Source: Mesostigma viride
Taxonomy: Eukaryota > Streptophyta > Mesostigmatophyceae > Mesostigmatales > Mesostigmataceae
Direction of reading: 5' to 3'
Length of the DNA: 64,000 nt
NCBI GenBank assembly: GCA_009746045.1
Contig: RPFO01000213.1
Coordinates: 14,086,954-14,150,953, forward strand
Translations under genes and position numbers: made by a program
Shown here: in pieces, positions 31,254 to 40,154 of the stretch
How the letters are laid out: each line of letters opens with the position of its first letter
How positions within the stretch are numbered: position 1 is the stretch's first letter
Notes under the pieces: model-generated
The model's database searches: none
Seen by the model: only the letters and a program-made list of their open reading frames with translations
Told to the model about the DNA's origin: nothing

Positions 31254-33116
31254 TCAGTCACAGCCCTCTAAATTGCCTGTGTCCCAGTCTTTGTAAATAA
31301 GTAGTTCCATGGTCCCAAGGTCCATTCCTTCTGGCAGCATGGCTGCCCCCGGTGCCTCACTTGGCCAGATCCCCCTCTCCCTCGCAAGCCTGAGCTCATC
31401 CACAACATTCATAAGGGATGTGAAGAAGCTGACGTCAAAGGAATTGGTGGCAGACGTCGTGTTGATTTCCAAAAAATAAACTCTGAGGGCTTCGTCCAGA
31501 AAAAAATCAAACGAAAACTCCTGGAAAAAGCCCTCGTACTTCACAGGCATCGCCGCGTGTAACATCCGCATGGCAAACACCGCCACCCGCTTGAACAGGG
31601 GCACCAAGGTGGCATTCACATACCCTGGGGCAACGCGTCCTGCCACCGCCGATAAATACCAATCCAGCTCATCAAACGTCCACCACACATCTGCCTCTGC
31701 AGTGTTGGGGTTTGGGACGTTGGAGAAATGGCGGAATGCATCGGATGCATGCTCTGCCGAGCCGTTATATGCTCGCTGGGTGAATTTGGCGTACGCCGGC
31801 TGGAAAAAAACGGTCAGCGGTGCGGCGGATGCTAAGCCTACGTAAGCCCGTATGTGGGTCTTGCGGCCTTCTATCAACAATGGCCGCCTTATATACTCCG
31901 TCACAATGTCCCTCGGCCGACCCTTCTTTGCAATCTCCGCGCAATACTCGCCCCGCGGACCGTACGCCTGCAATCTGTTTGGAACTGGCTTCTTGGCGGC
32001 TGATGTGGGACAGTCTGCACTGCCGTCGGCACAGGGGGAGGAGTCAAGGCCCTTGAAGTGCAGGGATGGGATAACCAGGCCATGGCCCCTGCTCTTGTAC
32101 CCACCTGTGATTTTGGCGAGCCACCATGTCTCATTGGCAGCTTCTTGGCATGCCACTGCCACCTGTCCTGCTGACACGGGTGCATCCACTGCTGAATCGC
32201 ACATCTGCCGGCCTGCAGCACCGGGCATTGCATGCTGGCCGCATACTGGCACTTGTCCCCTGAGTTCACTCGTGAAGAATTGACGGCACTCCTCCTCGTT
32301 GTAAAGAAGGAATGTCCTTGGAATGAGGGCGTTGATCGATCGCAAACATTCAGGTGACCGGTCCGCTGCATGATGCCATATGGCTTCGAGCATGTGCCCC
32401 TTGTCGTTAAGAATGTTTTCTCCCAACTGTTTGTGCTCATTGAACAGGATGAATTTAAAATGGGTCGTGAAGCCATCAATGGGGAGTCCGTGTCCAGGGT
32501 CATATGGGTGCGAGTACTGTGTCCACACCAACTTGGGTGCCGTGGCAGTGCAATCCGAAATCCCAGGGATGCTATCAGGGTGTGGCTTCCGGATGTCCCA
32601 GAAGACCCAGCCCCGTCGACACATCGTCAAGGAGAGCGCGCTGCGGAGGGTCCGGCTGTTAGAGTTCATGAAAAACAAGCCGGTGCAGTTGCCCTCCGAG
32701 CCGCCAGAGATGGGCAAAAGCCTTATAGATTCTTGACGGCAAAACTCGCGAACTTGCGCGGCACTGCGAATTCCGAGGGACGTCACCATGCCTGCCAACA
32801 GCTTTTCCGCGGGATTGTCGGTCGCATGCAGGCCCTGCTTGAAAAGCTGCTCTGGTGGACTTTTGTACAATGTCAGGCTGTCTGCGCATCGGCAAAACGC
32901 CCTAACAGCGTCCACCATCGCCAGCTTTGCGCCCCATGTTTTCGAGTCCGCAAGGCATACACCAGGCACTGTCATTAGGACGAGCCCAATGATCGATCCA
33001 ATGATGAGCCGGCGCACTGGAGCACTGGTCGCTGGTCGGCCATCACATTGACGGCCGCGGAGATCATTGCGGCCACCGGAGTATGATGCCTCTTGACGGC
33101 AAGTGAAAGGCAACAT
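31254..33116 (-). CDS. Tubulin-tyrosine-ligase-like (TTL domain) protein, membrane-anchored or secreted
   Basis: This is a single open frame of 620 codons. Residues ~35-57 form a hydrophobic segment (LIIGSIIGLVLMTVPGVCLA) after basic residues, so a signal peptide or anchor is likely. The C-terminal half has the ATP-grasp features of TTL/TTLL ligases: VTEYIRRPLLIEGRKTHIR (core YIxxPLLIxGxKxxxR), then PLTVFFQPAYAKFT, and near residue 550 EFSFDFFLDE with FLEINTTSATN, the metal-binding E-x-N signature. TTL enzymes add Tyr, Glu or Gly to tubulin or other proteins. A signal sequence is unusual for a tubulin enzyme, so another acceptor in the secretory path is possible. No introns are visible, unlike its neighbours, so a retrocopy is an alternative. 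Confidence 0.75.
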   Translation of the reverse strand: MLPFTCRQEASYSGGRNDLRGRQCDGRPATSAPVRRLIIGSIIGLVLMTVPGVCLADSKTWGAKLAMVDAVRAFCRCADSLTLYKSPPEQLFKQGLHATDNPAEKLLAGMVTSLGIRSAAQVREFCRQESIRLLPISGGSEGNCTGLFFMNSNSRTLRSALSLTMCRRGWVFWDIRKPHPDSIPGISDCTATAPKLVWTQYSHPYDPGHGLPIDGFTTHFKFILFNEHKQLGENILNDKGHMLEAIWHHAADRSPECLRSINALIPRTFLLYNEEECRQFFTSELRGQVPVCGQHAMPGAAGRQMCDSAVDAPVSAGQVAVACQEAANETWWLAKITGGYKSRGHGLVIPSLHFKGLDSSPCADGSADCPTSAAKKPVPNRLQAYGPRGEYCAEIAKKGRPRDIVTEYIRRPLLIEGRKTHIRAYVGLASAAPLTVFFQPAYAKFTQRAYNGSAEHASDAFRHFSNVPNPNTAEADVWWTFDELDWYLSAVAGRVAPGYVNATLVPLFKRVAVFAMRMLHAAMPVKYEGFFQEFSFDFFLDEALRVYFLEINTTSATNSFDVSFFTSLMNVVDELRLARERGIWPSEAPGAAMLPEGMDLGTMELLIYKDWDTGNLEGCD

Positions 33117-33373
33117 TTGGCGATCAGTTGACCCTAGCTGGAGAGCCCGCAGTTGAGGAAGAGTTGGCGTACTGACGGATTAGCGCCCGTAATAGCCTAG
33201 TGCTGCATCTAACTGTCATAGTGGTGTATATTGTACGCTCCATGCCCCAACGTAGCAGCCATTTCAGATTTTTACTCGATTCATCGATCTAGAGTAGGCA
33301 TTCTGTGTCATGTGCCGTGTCCTGGCGGCTGGCAATCGCAGCTGACATTATTTTTCCAAAATCAATGGGTCTT

Positions 33374-33472
33374 TCAGGGGCGGGGCCGGGGCAGGAAGGA
33401 AATAAAATTGAACCTTTACATTTGTCTGCGATGTAAAGGTTCGATTTTACTTCCTTCCTGCCCCGCCCCTGG
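33374..33472. repeat. Near-perfect hairpin, ~45-bp arms
   Basis: The left arm 33375-33421 (GGCAGGAAGGAAATAAAATT, GAACCTTTACAT) and right arm 33431-33472 are inverted copies with a 9-nt loop. Differences are two mismatches and a 5-nt insertion in the left arm. The GC-rich tip CAGGGGCGGGGC is at the open ends. It lies 260 bp 5' of the TTL-like start. It could be a foldback element or a small-RNA-producing hairpin. No coding role is visible. Confidence 0.85.
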
Positions 33473-33499
33473 CAGTAAAATCCCTCTAAAACCTTTACT

Positions 33500-33595
33500 T
33501 GATTTGTTGTTGTTGTTGTTGTTGTTATTGTTGTTGTTGTGTGGGTGGTTCCGCTTTTATTAGGTTGTAATTACAGCAGTTGTTGTTGTTGTTTT
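33500..33595. repeat. GTT trinucleotide microsatellite
   Basis: TTGTTGTTGTTGTTGTTATT and onward at 33505-33540, with a second short GTT run near 33578-33592. Confidence 0.9.
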
Positions 33596-33639
33596 GAAAG
33601 AGCTCGATGACGCTTCAAATGAACATCTCTGCAGTCTGT

Positions 33640-33830
33640 GGGTGACCAGCTAGTCGATACGTGGTACCTCTTAACCTAACGATATTCCTATTGGTTAATT
33701 AAAAATACCCATTTACCCGGAAATCTCTGCAGTCTGCTGCCCATGTGCGGCGTGGCGCAACAACAACTGGCAAAGTGGCAAGACGTACTAGAGCTCCCAG
33801 TCCAACTCTCCAAGCCCAGACTGTGCCCAT
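33640..33830 (-). repeat. Dispersed repeat, inverted partner of 15509-15725
   Basis: CTAACGATATTCCTATTGGT and AAAATACCCATTTACCCGG match the reverse complement of 15509-15590, followed by a CTGCTGCCCATGTG block shared with 15690-15720. The rest of 33831-34449 contains no gene I can support. Confidence 0.6.
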
Positions 33831-34449
33831 TGCCCAGACGGTGAAAAATTGGGTTGGATTGGGCGGGGGCTCAACACATACGGGGCACACACTCCAGATT
33901 TCCTCGTACCTGCGAATTAGCGACAGCCCTATACAACTTGCTGAATCGATCCGTTGGAAATGAATGGCAGAATTGCGCGGGGATTCATTCAATCCTAATA
34001 CTGTAGCAGGTCGGTGTGTGTAGTTTGCGTCACTAGACACCAGGCACTCCCTCCCTGCTGAGCTGTTCTGGATGCCTTAGAGGTAGACAAAAAGGGTGCG
34101 TCCCCTTTTGCTGTGTTCATTGTCTTAGATTTGAGCAAAGATTAATTTTCAACCGTGCTGCCATCGATGTTTGGGCCGCCTCTGCTGCAGAGAAAGAGAT
34201 AATATTGTATATCTATTATGTTTGTATTATTGGCACGAACATTATGTATAACATGTGCATTACTCTCCGACCCAACCAAGGTTGTCGGCAAATTACTCCC
34301 TAGCCAAAGGCACGCAAAGACAAGGAGTGTCGAGAGACCGGGCTTTCTAAGTGGCACGATGAGGGCTGACATGTACCCCACTCGTGAATGTGCATTTTTA
34401 CCCAATTAATGCTCCGCACTTCCCAGGGCGCTTGCTGATCGCTAGGGCG

Positions 34450-36023
34450 ATGGCCGCCCCAGTCCCGTCTCATGAGATTGTCAGAGTGGGGGTGGGCGTG
34501 GTCCTCGTGAACGATAAAGGACAAGTCCTTCTCGGTTGCCGAAAAGGCTCCCACGGAGCTGGGAAATTTGCACTTCCGGGCGGGCACCTCGAATTTGGTG
34601 AGTCTTTCTCTTCGATCGCGAGGACCGTCCCCTCATAAAGCCCCATTATATTGTCCGCTGAGAAATATTCTAAAATCTGAGCCCCTGAGTTTGATTCGCC
34701 CGAACTTTTTTCTGTGGCTGCATCGTGAGTTCGAGGGCGTCGAGTTAATAAGTCCTGGACGTCCATGCCATCCACCTGCGCTGTCATTTTTACCACTCTC
34801 ATCCCTGACCTTTTGTCATATAAAAATGAAAATAATTATTAGTATGAATATATCCTTTGACCTGTTCCTATTCATCGTCCTGAACGACTCGAAAACGCGG
34901 ACAAGATAACGGCAGGCTCGAGCTACCATGGTCCGGATTCTCCCGATTTCTGGCCTGCGCTGGTTGTCTCCTTGATATCCTTTGACCTGTTTCCTGCTTG
35001 GAGCTGTGCTTGCCATGCTCCGGTCTTGGTTACTGCTGACTGCCATCGTGCTTGCCATGCTCCGGCCTTGGTTACTGCTGACTGCCGTCGTGCTTGCCAC
35101 GATCCAGGCGAGAGCTGGGAGCAGTGCGCCATCCGTGAAGTGGAGGAGGAAGTGGGCGTGACCATCTCGACCCCCCGCTACGTCTTCTGTGTCAACTCGG
35201 TCATGCTCTCGGAGAACAAGCACTACATCACCCTGTTCATGCAGGTGAGCCGATGCCACGCATGGGGAGCTACAGGCTGGTTTGGTTATAGTGACCCCTA
35301 TATAGTGATCCTTTCGCAGGTGAGCCAATGCCACGCATTTGGAGCTATAAGCTGCACTGCATTGGTCACCCTCCTTTCGCAGGTGGGCTGATGTGCGGTG
35401 ACAGGGACCCCAGGGTGACCCCAGGAGCCTTGGGGTCCCTGTTTTCATAGGAGGGGAGCCATTTTGTCGATGTACCCGATTTTCTAATCATGGAGTGGGT
35501 GGGGAGGGGTGCTAAGGCTTCGCAAGGCAAAGTGGTTGGCTTGCGATAGCGTTGCCCATGCTAGCCTTTGGCTTGCGATAGTGTTTTGCCAGACCCGTGC
35601 ATTCGTAACTACATCACCCTCTCCATGTGACTGATTTGGCACGCTGGGTAGGAACGTATCCCTATGATTTCGCGTGTTTCTCATCATGTGGTTTGCGTCG
35701 TTCTCCTAATGGATCGCAAGTCATGCCGCTTCTCTGATGCAGAAATGTTCAAGACTTTCGCGGGTACGGTTTGGTTACACGGCCCGGCCCGGCTTGTGTG
35801 GGCTGCTTGAGTGCATGGATCAACCAGCTGATCCGGCACACATGTGCCGCAACATGTGCATTGTGGGTGGTTGCAGGCCACCTTCCCAGACGGCAAACTC
35901 CCGCGCACCATGGAGCCCCACAAGTGCGAAGGGTGGCTATGGGCTGACTGGGCAAACCTGCCATCACCCCTTTTCCAACCCCTGGAAGATGCAATCAAGC
36001 AGGGATTTGCACCAGTGCATTAG
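34450..36023 (+). CDS. NUDT15/MTH2-like Nudix hydrolase
   Basis: Three exons with joining phases: 34450-34597 (ATG at 34450), 35108-35244 and 35877-36023 (TAG), 143 codons. The Nudix box GX5EX7REUXEEXGU is complete across the first splice junction: GGHLEFG in exon 1, then E, SWEQCAI and REVEEEVGV in exon 2. Exon 1 opens with [19 protein letters not shown], the usual first strands. Exon 3 has [17 protein letters not shown] and [10 protein letters not shown], typical of NUDT15-type proteins, and the length fits that family. These enzymes hydrolyse oxidised or unusual nucleoside triphosphates to monophosphates with Mg2+. No targeting signal is visible, so the cytosol is likely. Both introns carry tandem repeats touching splice sites. 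Confidence 0.9.
35008..35107 (+). repeat. 42-bp tandem repeat ending at the exon 2 acceptor (Nudix gene)
   Basis: Units start at 35008, 35050 and 35092 with GCTTGCCATGCTCCGG and TTGGTTACTGCTGACTGCC. The last, partial unit mutates to GCTTGCCACGATCCAG and supplies the acceptor AG at 35106-35107. The preceding units read CCGG at the same place and so are not acceptors. Confidence 0.85.
35240..35395 (+). repeat. Tandem copies of the exon 2 donor (Nudix gene)
   Basis: GCAGGTGAGCCGATGCCACG at the true exon end (35241) is repeated as GCAGGTGAGCCAATGCCACG at 35316 and, weaker, as GCAGGTGGGCTGATG at 35379, each copy in the intron preceded by CTTTC. The spacing is 75 and 63 bp. All keep a GT donor after CAG. 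A hairpin (ACAGGGACCCC pairing with GGGGTCCCTGT) follows at 35400-35444. Confidence 0.85.
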
Positions 36024-36139
36024 GATGATGGCTCTTGATGTTGCGTTATGCTATTCATCAACCTTGCACCATGAATGGGCAACAATGGTGCTGCCATTAA
36101 TAAATTAATTAGGAACATAACTCCGTTGGGCTTGCATCA

Positions 36140-36360
36140 CTCCCCGGACAGGAGAACTTTTGCGGATGACTGTAGGTGTAAGTTGGCGATGCCATGGTAA
36201 CCGGAGACGTCCGTCCTATAGTCAGCAAAATTGGTGCGAGAGGTCCCCAGTTCGATTCCGGTCGGATTCATTTGCAGATCGCGTTTTCCGCGTTTTCCGC
36301 GGCCTGGCACTGAACGCAAAGGTTTTCACCTTTGCGGAGTGTCTGATCAGAATAACTCCG
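36140..36360 (+). repeat. Possible tRNA-derived SINE, copy 1
   Basis: TTGGCGATGCCATGGTAACC (A-box-like) is followed ~60 bp later by AGTTCGATTCC (B-box-like) and by an AT-poor body with GCGTTTTCCGCGTTTTCCGC. Positions 36212-36350 are repeated at 36592-36730. No complete tRNA cloverleaf can be drawn, so this is only a candidate Pol III-derived element. Confidence 0.35.
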
Positions 36361-36589
36361 TTGGGAGTACATGTAGCACATAGCCCTGAGAAGGGGCGTA
36401 TGGCTTTTAATACATTCTGGGCTACTTCCTGCAAGGGTAGGGATGTAAACTACACCTGCTCTGGGTGCACAAAGGGCACCTGCACACCACTGTATTCAGA
36501 CACCTAGGGGTGCCAACAGAGGGGGGAAGATCATCATGGCTATACAAATCTCTTTGATACAAAGTCAGCAAAATTGGTGCTATACAAAG

Positions 36590-36740
36590 TCCTATAGTCA
36601 GCAAAATTGGTGCGAGAGGTCCCCAGTTCGATTCCGGCCTGGATTCATTTGCAGATCGCGTTTTTCCGCGTTTTCCGCGGACCGGCACTGAACGCAAATG
36701 GTTTTCACCTTTGCGGCATGCCAAATCAGAATACAAAGGC
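36590..36740 (+). repeat. Possible tRNA-derived SINE, copy 2
   Basis: This repeats the B-box end and body of copy 1 (CAGCAAAATTGGTGCGAGAG, AGTTCGATTCC, CGCAAATGGTTTTCACC) with a few changes. The A-box end is missing. Between the copies, 36355-36560 is a LINE-tail repeat. Confidence 0.4.
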
Positions 36741-36839
36741 TAGGGCATGGCTTCTCGTCGACAGAGAGTGACTCTCTGCATAGGCAGAGCTTGGCTAAAT
36801 TCTTAACGCAGCATCCATGGGGAGTCCATATTACAAATT

Positions 36840-37721
36840 CTGGCATGGCGGTGCGGACACGGAGATTCGGCTGGCAGACATCATCTATGCAGACGACACC
36901 ACCCTCTTCGAGGACACTGGGCACGTGCAGACATGGCTTGACTGCCTGGCTATCGAGGCCCGTGCAGTACGTGGGGCTTGAGGTCAGCAAGAAGACAGAG
37001 GCCCTGGCGGTTGGGCTCACCCACTCCCCGCCGCCCCTCTATCTCCTCGACGGCTCTCAAGTCCTGTATCGGGACCGCGTCAAGCTGCTGGGCAGCCTGC
37101 TCCCCAGCTGCGAGGCTGATGTGGACCATCGCATCTCCCTCGCCTGGCACGCTTTACGCCAGTACCGGGCCCTGTGGCGCAAGCCCCTGGGCAAGATCGA
37201 GAAACAGGACCCTCACCCTCGTCCTCCCTGTTCTCACGTATGGGGCCGAGACGTGGACCCTCACCGCCGACCTGGCCCGCAAGCTGGACGGCGCGGTCAC
37301 CAACATGCTGCGTTCCATTTTCAGAGTAGGATATGCTGCTCATGTCCGCAATGAGGACCTGTACCAGGGCATGCCATACATCACCAGCACCATTAAGCAG
37401 CGACGCCTGCAGCTAGTAGGGCACATAGCTCGCACCAACCAAGTAGACACCTCACGTGGCCCCCCCGCAGGACTGCGACCAGCCCAGCCTGGCCGGCACC
37501 TCCTGACGTGGGCCGGGCCCAGTGATGTTAGACAACGCAAGGCCCGCACCTTCAAAGAACAGCTAGTAGAGGACATGGGGGGCCTAGGCCTTTCCGTGAT
37601 TTGGAAGAAGATGATGGACAAGGCCAAGTGGGCCCAGGTCATAGAGGACAACGAGCCCCCCCCAGTGGGAAAGCGCCCGCGTGTGCAATCCCGTGGGAGG
37701 CACGCCAGACAGCTCCCCTAG
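36840..37721 (+). pseudogene. LINE ORF2 3' fragment with YADD motif, frameshifted
   Basis: Near 36870-36960 one frame reads RLADIIYADDTTLFEDTG, the RT active-site motif of non-LTR retrotransposons. The thumb region (VGLEVSKKTEALAVG, YRDRVKLLGSLL) continues in a second frame. From ~37205 a third frame gives TYGAETWTLTADLARKL, RRLQLVGHIAR and a stop at 37719-37721. At least two frameshifts and loss of everything 5' show a dead copy. The C-terminal pattern resembles RTE- or CR1-like elements, but the clade cannot be fixed by eye. Confidence 0.8.
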
Positions 37722-37846
37722 GGCAGCGGCTACCTAGATGGATGTTGTAGTTAGAATGATGTTAGCTATCTAGATGTAGTATGTAGCTGATGTAGATAGA
37801 TTAGACCGGTAGGACTGTTTGCACCCATCCATCCATCGGGGTTAAT

Positions 37847-37946
37847 GCTCCGTGACTCCCCAACGGGAGCACGAGTCTAATTAATTAATGAATCAATTAA
37901 TTAATTAATTAATTAAACTCGTGCTCCCGTTGGGGAGTCACGGAGC
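37847..37946. repeat. Perfect 30-bp inverted repeat with TTAATTAA loop
   Basis: The arms at 37847-37876 (GCTCCGTGACTCCCCAACGG, GAGCACGAGT) and 37917-37946 are exact inverted copies. The 40-nt loop is mostly TTAATTAATTAA. It sits 125 bp after the LINE stop. One arm-like block (GACTCGTGCTCCC) also occurs near 29973. Confidence 0.9.
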
Positions 37947-38189
37947 CGCGAAGTGCTTTTAATCCCTGTGAGTGCACTACAGGAGAAAGGGCAGAGACCC
38001 CCAGTCTCCTTCATGCCAAAGGCATGCCACAGCTGCAATCGGGCGCGGCTAGCTAAAAGGACAGGCTAACGATCCGGCAAATGAATCAATGGGGAGTCCC
38101 ATTACAGGCAGGGCGTGACTAAATGCTGAAAGCATCATCCCGAACCAGTCCATCCCCACGAGCCACGAGCCACGAGCCACGAGGTAGCC

Positions 38190-39659
38190 ATGGCTGTCGG
38201 AGCTCATAACTTTCACGTTTGAGCACCGAATTTAGTCGTGAATATCACTATCGCTTCGTCTTTCTAAGACGCACATGCTGATATAATTTTCCGAATCTAA
38301 CACGCAATATATGACGAGCAAACGTCCTTTGACGCAACGCAGTTTGGCGGATGCGCTCGCCCATGAAAATGCGGCAGCTGCGGCTGCAGCTTCGCCATCA
38401 GGTCTGGCAGGCAGCGGTGACACTAGTCGTGCACTGGTAGCCACCCAGCAACCTCCCGGGCTTAAAGCCTCGCCATCGGCATCGCCTGACCCGAAACGCA
38501 CCCGCCCAGCCGACAAAACAGGATGGTCCCGCCCCTCGGAACCGCGCTTTCGGTTCCACCCTTTCAAGGTCGATGATCACGACTGGAACAACATGTCTCC
38601 TGAAGATGCTATGGACTGCATCTTCTTCGGGGACTACGCCTCGCTTTACGACCTGTGCCTCCATCTCTCCGACCAAGGTCGCCTCCTCTGCAGCAACGGC
38701 AGCCCCTGGCTAGCCTCCGGCGCCATGCTTGGCTGCACCCGCCCCGAACTCCAGCACGCCGTCCTCAACTCCCTTCTCCAGCGCTCTGACGGCGAGATCT
38801 GGGCTCCATCCATCTCCGCCTCCACCCTCCGTTCCATCCTCACGGAAGCTTTTCAGCAGCACGTGACCCCCTTGCTGCCGACATTTCAGCAATCGGCGGC
38901 ACACTGACTGCTGAACTTCCTCACATTTCCACCGCCGCCGCCTCCACCTCCACCGCCGTTTCCGCCTTCACTGCCGACATCAAAGCCCAGCTCCTCGACC
39001 TCGACCAACGCCTTCAAGCCACCGCCACCGCCCTTGAGAGCTTGCATGACACCGCCGGCCGTCACCGCCCAAGCGGTGCAGGAAATCGCTGCCCAGCCGG
39101 CACCTGCTGGCCCGGCCAGTGATGTTCCCTCCACCTGGGCGGACTTGCTTAAGCAGCACACCACCTCCACCACCTCCACCATCTCGGCACAACTAAAGCA
39201 ACAAGCCCTCGACCTTCGCGAGGAAACCGACATCGCCCGGCGCAGCCACAATGTCATCGTCAAGCACTTCGACCAGCCGGCAGGTGAGACCTCCACGAGC
39301 CTTCTTGAGGCATTTCAGCGCGACATTCTTGCCCCCATGCTACTCACTGGTGAGCTGGACATGTCGGCTGTCCGCCTCCCCCGCGCGCGGGGGAAGGCTG
39401 GCCCGCGGCACCCGTGCTCCTCACCTTTAAGTACATGGCGGACAAGCTGTCGTTCCTTAAATGCCGCAAGAAGCTCTCGAGGACTCGCTTCACGCTGGAC
39501 GACGACTTGACCCTGGCCCAGCAACAGCGGCGACGCGAGCTATGGCTGACCTACCTTCAGCTCCGGCACAGCGCAGGGGGGAAGCCGGTATACTGGAGGG
39601 GGGCGGTCATCCACGTTGACCACAAGCCCTGGCAGCCCCCTCCTGCCACCCCAGACTAG
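38190..39659 (+). pseudogene. L1-like ORF1, copy A, frameshifted
   Basis: The frame from ATG 38311 (MTSKRPLTQRSLADALAHEN) aligns through with the intact copy B at 41567-40155 until about 38871. There a run of five C instead of six shifts the frame to an early stop at 38905-38907. The rest of the protein continues in other frames: DIARRSHNVIVKHFDQ near 39230, RLPRARGKAG near 39375, TRFTLDDDLTLAQQQRR near 39490, to a stop at 39657-39659. ORF1 proteins bind element RNA. The 120 bp before the ATG match the upstream sequence of copy B. Confidence 0.75.
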
Positions 39660-39739
39660 GGAATTCATACCAGTAGTGTAGATTAGTCAGGCTTAGCCTA
39701 GCATGTGGCCCACGCGCATTAAATTAAATTAAATTAAAT

Positions 39740-40150
39740 TGTAACATAACTCCGTTGGGAGTATATGTAGCACATAGCCCAGAGAAGGGGCATATGGCCT
39801 ATCATACATTCTAAGCTACTTCCTGCAAGGGTGGGAATGTAAACAACACTTGCTCTAGGTGCACTAGGGCACCTGCACCACCCAGAGTTTCAGGCAACAC
39901 CCAGCGAAGGGGAGCCTGTCATAGGTGGGGAAGATCATCATGGCTATACAAGAGCTAGGACATGGCTTCTCTACAGAGAGCATCTCTCTGCATGGCATAG
40001 CATAGCTAAATAAAGCTAGGCATCATCTGGAGTGTGGCTCATCATAGGCACACATGTACATGATTAAATAAAGCGCGTGGCTTAGCTGGGATAGTGCCTC
40101 TAGGAGGCGTACGTATGTACATGGCCACGGTCTATCTATTCTACACTACT
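39740..40150 (+). repeat. LINE 3'-tail repeat family (main copy)
   Basis: A block starting AACTCCGTTGGGAGTATATG, with GTAGCACATAGCCC, TGCAAGGGTGGGAATGTAAA and GGGAAGATCATCATGGCTAT, follows ORF1 copy A. Further copies lie at 36355-36560, 41945-42310 and, inverted, 43020-43170. A second block (CATGGCTTCTC, CATCTCTCTGCATGGCATAG) accompanies it here and at 42160-42310, and inverted at 41780-41900. These are probably 3' UTRs of the ORF1-bearing element. Confidence 0.65.
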
Positions 40151-40154
40151 ACTG

